DNA of 64,000 nt, from assembly GCF_002295065.1 (NCBI RefSeq), contig NZ_NSGG01000005.1, forward strand, positions 1 to 64,000, read 5' to 3'. The position numbers and the translations under genes were made by a program. The notes beneath the pieces were generated by a model that saw only the letters and a program-made list of their open reading frames with translations, made no database searches and was not told the DNA's origin. Positions 60,844 through 64,000 of the stretch are shown here, piece after piece. Each line of letters opens with the position of its first letter. Position 1 is the first letter of the stretch. The DNA is from Mesorhizobium sp. WSM3859 (GTDB lineage: Bacteria > Pseudomonadota > Alphaproteobacteria > Rhizobiales > Rhizobiaceae).

Positions 60844-61998
60844 TCAACCTCCTTTCACCGAGCCGGCAAGCAGCCCGCGGACGAAATAGCGCTGCAGCGA
60901 GAAGAACACGGTCAGCGGCACGATGATGGTGATGAATGCCGATGTCGTGAGGATCTCCCAATTGCCGCCTCTCGAGCCGAGCAGCGCATTGAGCTGCGCC
61001 GTCAACACGATCTGGTCGGGCGCGGTTCCCAGGAAAACCATCGCCACCAAGAGATCGTTCCATACCCACAGGAACTGGAAGATGGCAAACGAGGCAAGCA
61101 CCGGAAACGACAGCGGCAGCACGATCTTGACGAAGATCTCGAAATCGCTTGCGCCGTCGATGCGCGCCGATTCCATGATCTCGCGCGGCAGGCCGGCAAT
61201 GTAGCTTCTGAGCAGGTAGATGGCGAAGGGCAGGCCGAAGCCCGTATGCGCCAGCCAGATGCCGAGATAGGTCTTCGACGGTACGCCGAAGAAGGTGCCG
61301 ACGCCGTTGTAGAGCTTAAGCAGCGGGATCAGCGACATCTGCAGCGGCACCACCAGAAGGCCGATGATGACCGCGATCAGCAGCGCCCGTCCGGGAAAGC
61401 GCATCCAGGCCAGCGCATAGGCCGCGAAGGCCGCGATCAGGATCGGGATCACCGTCGCCGGGATGGTCACCGTCAGCGAGTTCATGAACGAGCGGCCGAT
61501 GCCTTGCGACAGAAGCACGTTCTGGTAGTTTTCCGTGGTGAATTTCGGCGGCGCCGAGGACGCATAATAGACGCGCTGGCCACGATCGCCTTCGAAGGCT
61601 TTCGGCGAAGACAGCACGAAACTGCCGTCGGCGTTGACTTGCAGGCTCACCCCGTCGCCCAGATCGGCCGCCGAGCCGGCCTTGTACTGTGTCGGCGCCG
61701 CCGCCTTGACACCAAAGGCGCTGATGTCGCGCTTGGCGCCGTCGCCGAAGACATTGCCCTCGATGACGTATTTACCGTCCTTCTGGGTCTGCGCCGAGGC
61801 GGCCGGCAGTCGTCCGGCCTCGGTCTGGCTGGAGCTGGCGAAGGAATTCCACCAGCCGGAGGCGATGATCTGGTCCTTGTCGCGCAGCGACGAGACGAGA
61901 ATGCCGAGTGTCGGGATGGTCCAGATGACGACGAAGACCAGCACGGCGATATGAACGCCGAAGCGGCTGGCGAAGGACTTTCCGGTGGACGCGGCCAT
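60844..61998 (-). CDS. aglG: Alpha-glucoside ABC transporter permease AglG
   Basis: MalG-type inner-membrane protein of 384 residues. The first helix (about 12-34) is followed by an unusually long periplasmic segment (about 36-160) typical of AglG, then five helices. The ATPase coupling loop is MESARIDGASDFEIFVKIVLP. The C-terminus ends FVRGLLAGSVKGG. GGGAGG lies upstream of the ATG, which begins one base after the aglF stop. Confidence 0.94.
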   Translation of the reverse strand: MAASTGKSFASRFGVHIAVLVFVVIWTIPTLGILVSSLRDKDQIIASGWWNSFASSSQTEAGRLPAASAQTQKDGKYVIEGNVFGDGAKRDISAFGVKAAAPTQYKAGSAADLGDGVSLQVNADGSFVLSSPKAFEGDRGQRVYYASSAPPKFTTENYQNVLLSQGIGRSFMNSLTVTIPATVIPILIAAFAAYALAWMRFPGRALLIAVIIGLLVVPLQMSLIPLLKLYNGVGTFFGVPSKTYLGIWLAHTGFGLPFAIYLLRSYIAGLPREIMESARIDGASDFEIFVKIVLPLSFPVLASFAIFQFLWVWNDLLVAMVFLGTAPDQIVLTAQLNALLGSRGGNWEILTTSAFITIIVPLTVFFSLQRYFVRGLLAGSVKGG

Positions 61999-61999
61999 C

Positions 62000-63013
62000 T
62001 CAATGCCCTCCCGTCTCTTTGTTGGCCTGGCGGATGTTCCAGACCATGATCGGAATGACCGCGATCATGATGATGATGGCGATGGTGGCGCCGCGGCCGA
62101 AATCGCCGCCGCCGCGGAACATCCAGTCGAACATCAGATTGGCCAGCACCTGGCTGCTCCATTGGCCGTTGGTCATTGTCAGCACGATGTCGAACACTTT
62201 CAGCACCAGGATGGTGATGGTGGTCCACACCACCGCGATGGTGCCCCAGATTTGCGGCACCATGATCTTCCAGAAGATCTGGAACGGGTTGGCGCCGTCG
62301 ATGACCGCCGCTTCCAGCGTCTCTTCCGGAATGCCGCGCAGCGCCGACGACAGGATCACCATGGCAAAGCCGGTCTGGATCCAGATCAGGATGATCATCA
62401 GGAAGAAGTTGTTCCAGAACGGCAGCGAGATCCACACCTGCGGCTGGCCGCCGAAATACTGGATGATGGCGTTGAGCAGGCCGATCTGTACCTGGCCTTC
62501 GCCGCGATATTCGTAGATGAATTTCCAGATCACGCTGGCGCCGACGAAGGAGATGGCCAGCGGCAGGAAGACCAGGCTCTTGGCGATCGTGCCCCACCAG
62601 ATCTTGTCGGTGAGCACGGCGATGATCAGCCCCAGGAAGGTGCAGGCCGCCGGCACGACAGCCAGCCACAGGATGTTGTTGAAGATCGAGTTGCGGAAAT
62701 CATGATCGCCTAATGCCCATTGGTAGTTGGCAAAGCCGACGAAGTGCTCGCCGCCGCGATCGAGGAAGGAGAGCCGCAGCGTCTCGATCACCGGATAGAT
62801 CAGATAGATGGTCAGGATGATCATCGCCGGGCCGACGAACAGCCATGGCCGCACCAGGCCTTGGCGGCGCAGATTGTCGACGGCGGCGCTGCCGGAGACG
62901 CCGCGCGACGGGAAGATCAGATCGAGCAGTTTGTTGGCGCCCCAGAAATAGGCGACACAGCCGCCGACGCCGATGATGATGACGAATATGGCCGAGAAAA
63001 TCTGAGCCGCCAT
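62000..63013 (-). CDS. aglF: Alpha-glucoside ABC transporter permease AglF
   Basis: MalF-type permease of 337 residues from ATG 63013. An N-terminal helix (AIFVIIIGVGGCVAYFWGAN) is followed by a cytoplasmic stretch and further helices (PWLFVGPAMIILTIYLIYPV onward). The EAA loop is EAAVIDGANPFQIFWKIMVP. The frame stays open upstream, but GGGAGAGG sits just before this start. It forms the channel with AglG. It is separated from aglE by 191 bases in which I see no clear hairpin. Confidence 0.94.
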   Translation of the reverse strand: MAAQIFSAIFVIIIGVGGCVAYFWGANKLLDLIFPSRGVSGSAAVDNLRRQGLVRPWLFVGPAMIILTIYLIYPVIETLRLSFLDRGGEHFVGFANYQWALGDHDFRNSIFNNILWLAVVPAACTFLGLIIAVLTDKIWWGTIAKSLVFLPLAISFVGASVIWKFIYEYRGEGQVQIGLLNAIIQYFGGQPQVWISLPFWNNFFLMIILIWIQTGFAMVILSSALRGIPEETLEAAVIDGANPFQIFWKIMVPQIWGTIAVVWTTITILVLKVFDIVLTMTNGQWSSQVLANLMFDWMFRGGGDFGRGATIAIIIMIAVIPIMVWNIRQANKETGGH

Positions 63014-63204
63014 GGGTCCCTCTCCCTGCGCATGACGGCCAGGCAATGCTGGCGGCCGCATGCACCGACTTCATGAGTTGTTCGGAACAATCGAGACGCG
63101 AAGGCTTCCGGCGGGCGCTGCCGGTCGGACCCGGGCCGTAGCCCGGATCCAGATGGAGGATGAGGAAATATCAGGCCGCGCGCGGCGGCCTGTTCGCCAC
63201 TCGC

Positions 63205-64000
63205 CTACTTGATGGCATCCCAGCTCTTCTGGATGTCTGCGGCGACGTCCTGCGCGGACTTGCCGCCGACCAGGTCGATCATGCCGGTCCAGAAGGAGCC
63301 CGCGCCGACCTTGCCGGGCATCAGGTCGGAGCCGTCGAAGCGCACCGTGGTGGCTCCAACGAGGATCTCGCCCTGCTTCTTCAGCGCGTCGCTGCCATAG
63401 GCGTCCTTGTTGGCCGCCTTGAAGGGGGTGACGAAGCTCTTCTGCGCCATCCACAATTCATGCGCGAGCGGCATCTGCAGGAACTTGATGAACTCGCGCG
63501 AGGCCTTGGAGTCCTTGGTGATCATCACCAGCGTTCCGGCCACTTCCAGCGGCGTGCCCAGTTCCGGCTTGGAGGCATAAGGCGGATAGGGGAAGAAGTC
63601 CGCATCCTGGCCGAGCTTCACGTTTTCCGGGAAGAAGGAAGGAATGAACGACGCCTGATGGTGCATGTAACACTTGGGCGGAACGGTGAAGAGGCCCTTC
63701 GGACTGTCGCGGAAGTCGGTCGCTGCGACGGCCTTGGCGCCGCCATCCACCATCTTGTCGTCGGTCGCGATCTTTCCGAAGATGTCGAGGGCCTTGACCA
63801 CGGCCGGGTCGGTGAACGGGATCTCGTTCTTCGTCCATTTGTCGTAGACTTCCGGCGGCTGCGTGCGCAGCATGATGTCCTCGACCCAGTCGGTCGCCGG
63901 CCAGCCGGTGGCGCCGCCCGAACCCAGTCCGATGCACCATGGCTTGCCGCCGTCGGCGACGATCTTCTTCTCGAGGTCGGCCAGTTCTTCCTGGGTCTTC
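63205..64000 (-). CDS. aglE: Alpha-glucoside-binding protein AglE, C-terminal part (cut by window edge)
   Basis: Periplasmic substrate-binding protein of the agl system. The frame is open from the stop at 63205 to the window end, 264 residues, with no start in view that would be natural; the first visible residues are KTQEELADLEKKIVADG. Landmarks are GSGGATGWPATDWVEDIMLR, YMHHQASFIPSFFP and the C-terminal DIQKSWDAIK. The signal peptide and N-terminal lobe lie beyond 64000. It is the first gene of the operon whose order (E-F-G-A-K) matches S. meliloti. Confidence 0.92.
   Translation of the reverse strand, partial: KTQEELADLEKKIVADGGKPWCIGLGSGGATGWPATDWVEDIMLRTQPPEVYDKWTKNEIPFTDPAVVKALDIFGKIATDDKMVDGGAKAVAATDFRDSPKGLFTVPPKCYMHHQASFIPSFFPENVKLGQDADFFPYPPYASKPELGTPLEVAGTLVMITKDSKASREFIKFLQMPLAHELWMAQKSFVTPFKAANKDAYGSDALKKQGEILVGATTVRFDGSDLMPGKVGAGSFWTGMIDLVGGKSAQDVAADIQKSWDAIK

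Overview
This 64 kb window is GC-rich chromosomal DNA from a member of the Rhizobiales, most likely Mesorhizobium or a close relative. Supporting signs are a tandem pair of DUF680-type secreted micro-proteins (a family described mainly from Mesorhizobium), a Sinorhizobium-type aglEFGAK alpha-glucoside operon, carnitine and glycine betaine catabolism, and the GAGCATGAT and GAGCAATTCC palindromic intergenic repeats typical of rhizobia. I see no prophage, integrase, transposase, tRNA, rRNA or CRISPR array. All family assignments are made by eye from the translated sequence.

Layout: 0.2-4 kb, hyuA-hyuB hydantoinase/oxoprolinase (minus). 4.2-11.3 kb, plus-strand metabolic genes: fpr, deoC, a two-domain ALDH16-like aldehyde dehydrogenase, a BDH2-like SDR and an FAA hydrolase. 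11.5-22.2 kb, an amino-sugar module: a minus operon murQ, sugar-binding protein, two permeases, Gfo/Idh/MocA oxidoreductase and ABC ATPase, divergent from nagK-nagQ-nagB(II)-nagA. Two perfect TGGTATT-N4-TGGTATT boxes lie between the two arms. 22.4-24.8 kb, matR-matB malonate activation. 25-32 kb, rpe and a two-gene operon for secreted proteins of unknown function: a beta-propeller-like protein and a 1250-residue protein with Ig-like and Cys-rich repeats. 32-41 kb, a carnitine catabolic operon (hydrolase, caiD, NDP-forming acyl-CoA synthetase, acyl-CoA dehydrogenase, carnitine dehydrogenase, HD-domain protein, BKACE) divergent from a CdhR-like regulator. 41-48 kb, a HAD phosphatase, a 67-residue protein, xylA, an NTF2-like protein, xylB, a TTC38-like protein and a LysE exporter. 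48-54 kb, an L,D-transpeptidase, PPi-type phosphofructokinase, MBL hydrolase, HtrA-like protease, and a molybdopterin oxidoreductase with a flavin reductase. 54-57 kb, gbcA-gbcB glycine betaine demethylase behind a clear cobalamin riboswitch. 57.4-58 kb, the DUF680 pair. 58-64 kb, aglK-A-G-F-E, with aglE cut by the window edge.

How the genes work together: the amino-sugar module looks like a complete route for cell-wall sugars: ABC uptake, phosphorylation by a BadF-type kinase, lactyl-ether cleavage by MurQ, deacetylation by NagA and deamination by the SIS-type deaminase. The carnitine operon oxidises L-carnitine and cleaves dehydrocarnitine to a betainyl thioester. The glycine betaine produced is the substrate of GbcAB, encoded 15 kb away and apparently under vitamin B12 control.

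Intergenic DNA is full of repeats: at least six long inverted repeats with sub-hairpins in each arm, an inverted pair of 160 bp elements, and four rhizobial palindromes, two of them inside the carnitine operon. The strongest candidates for something new are the B12 riboswitch on gbcAB, the NagQ-controlled MurNAc/GlcNAc salvage module, and the secreted two-gene system whose products share a domain.
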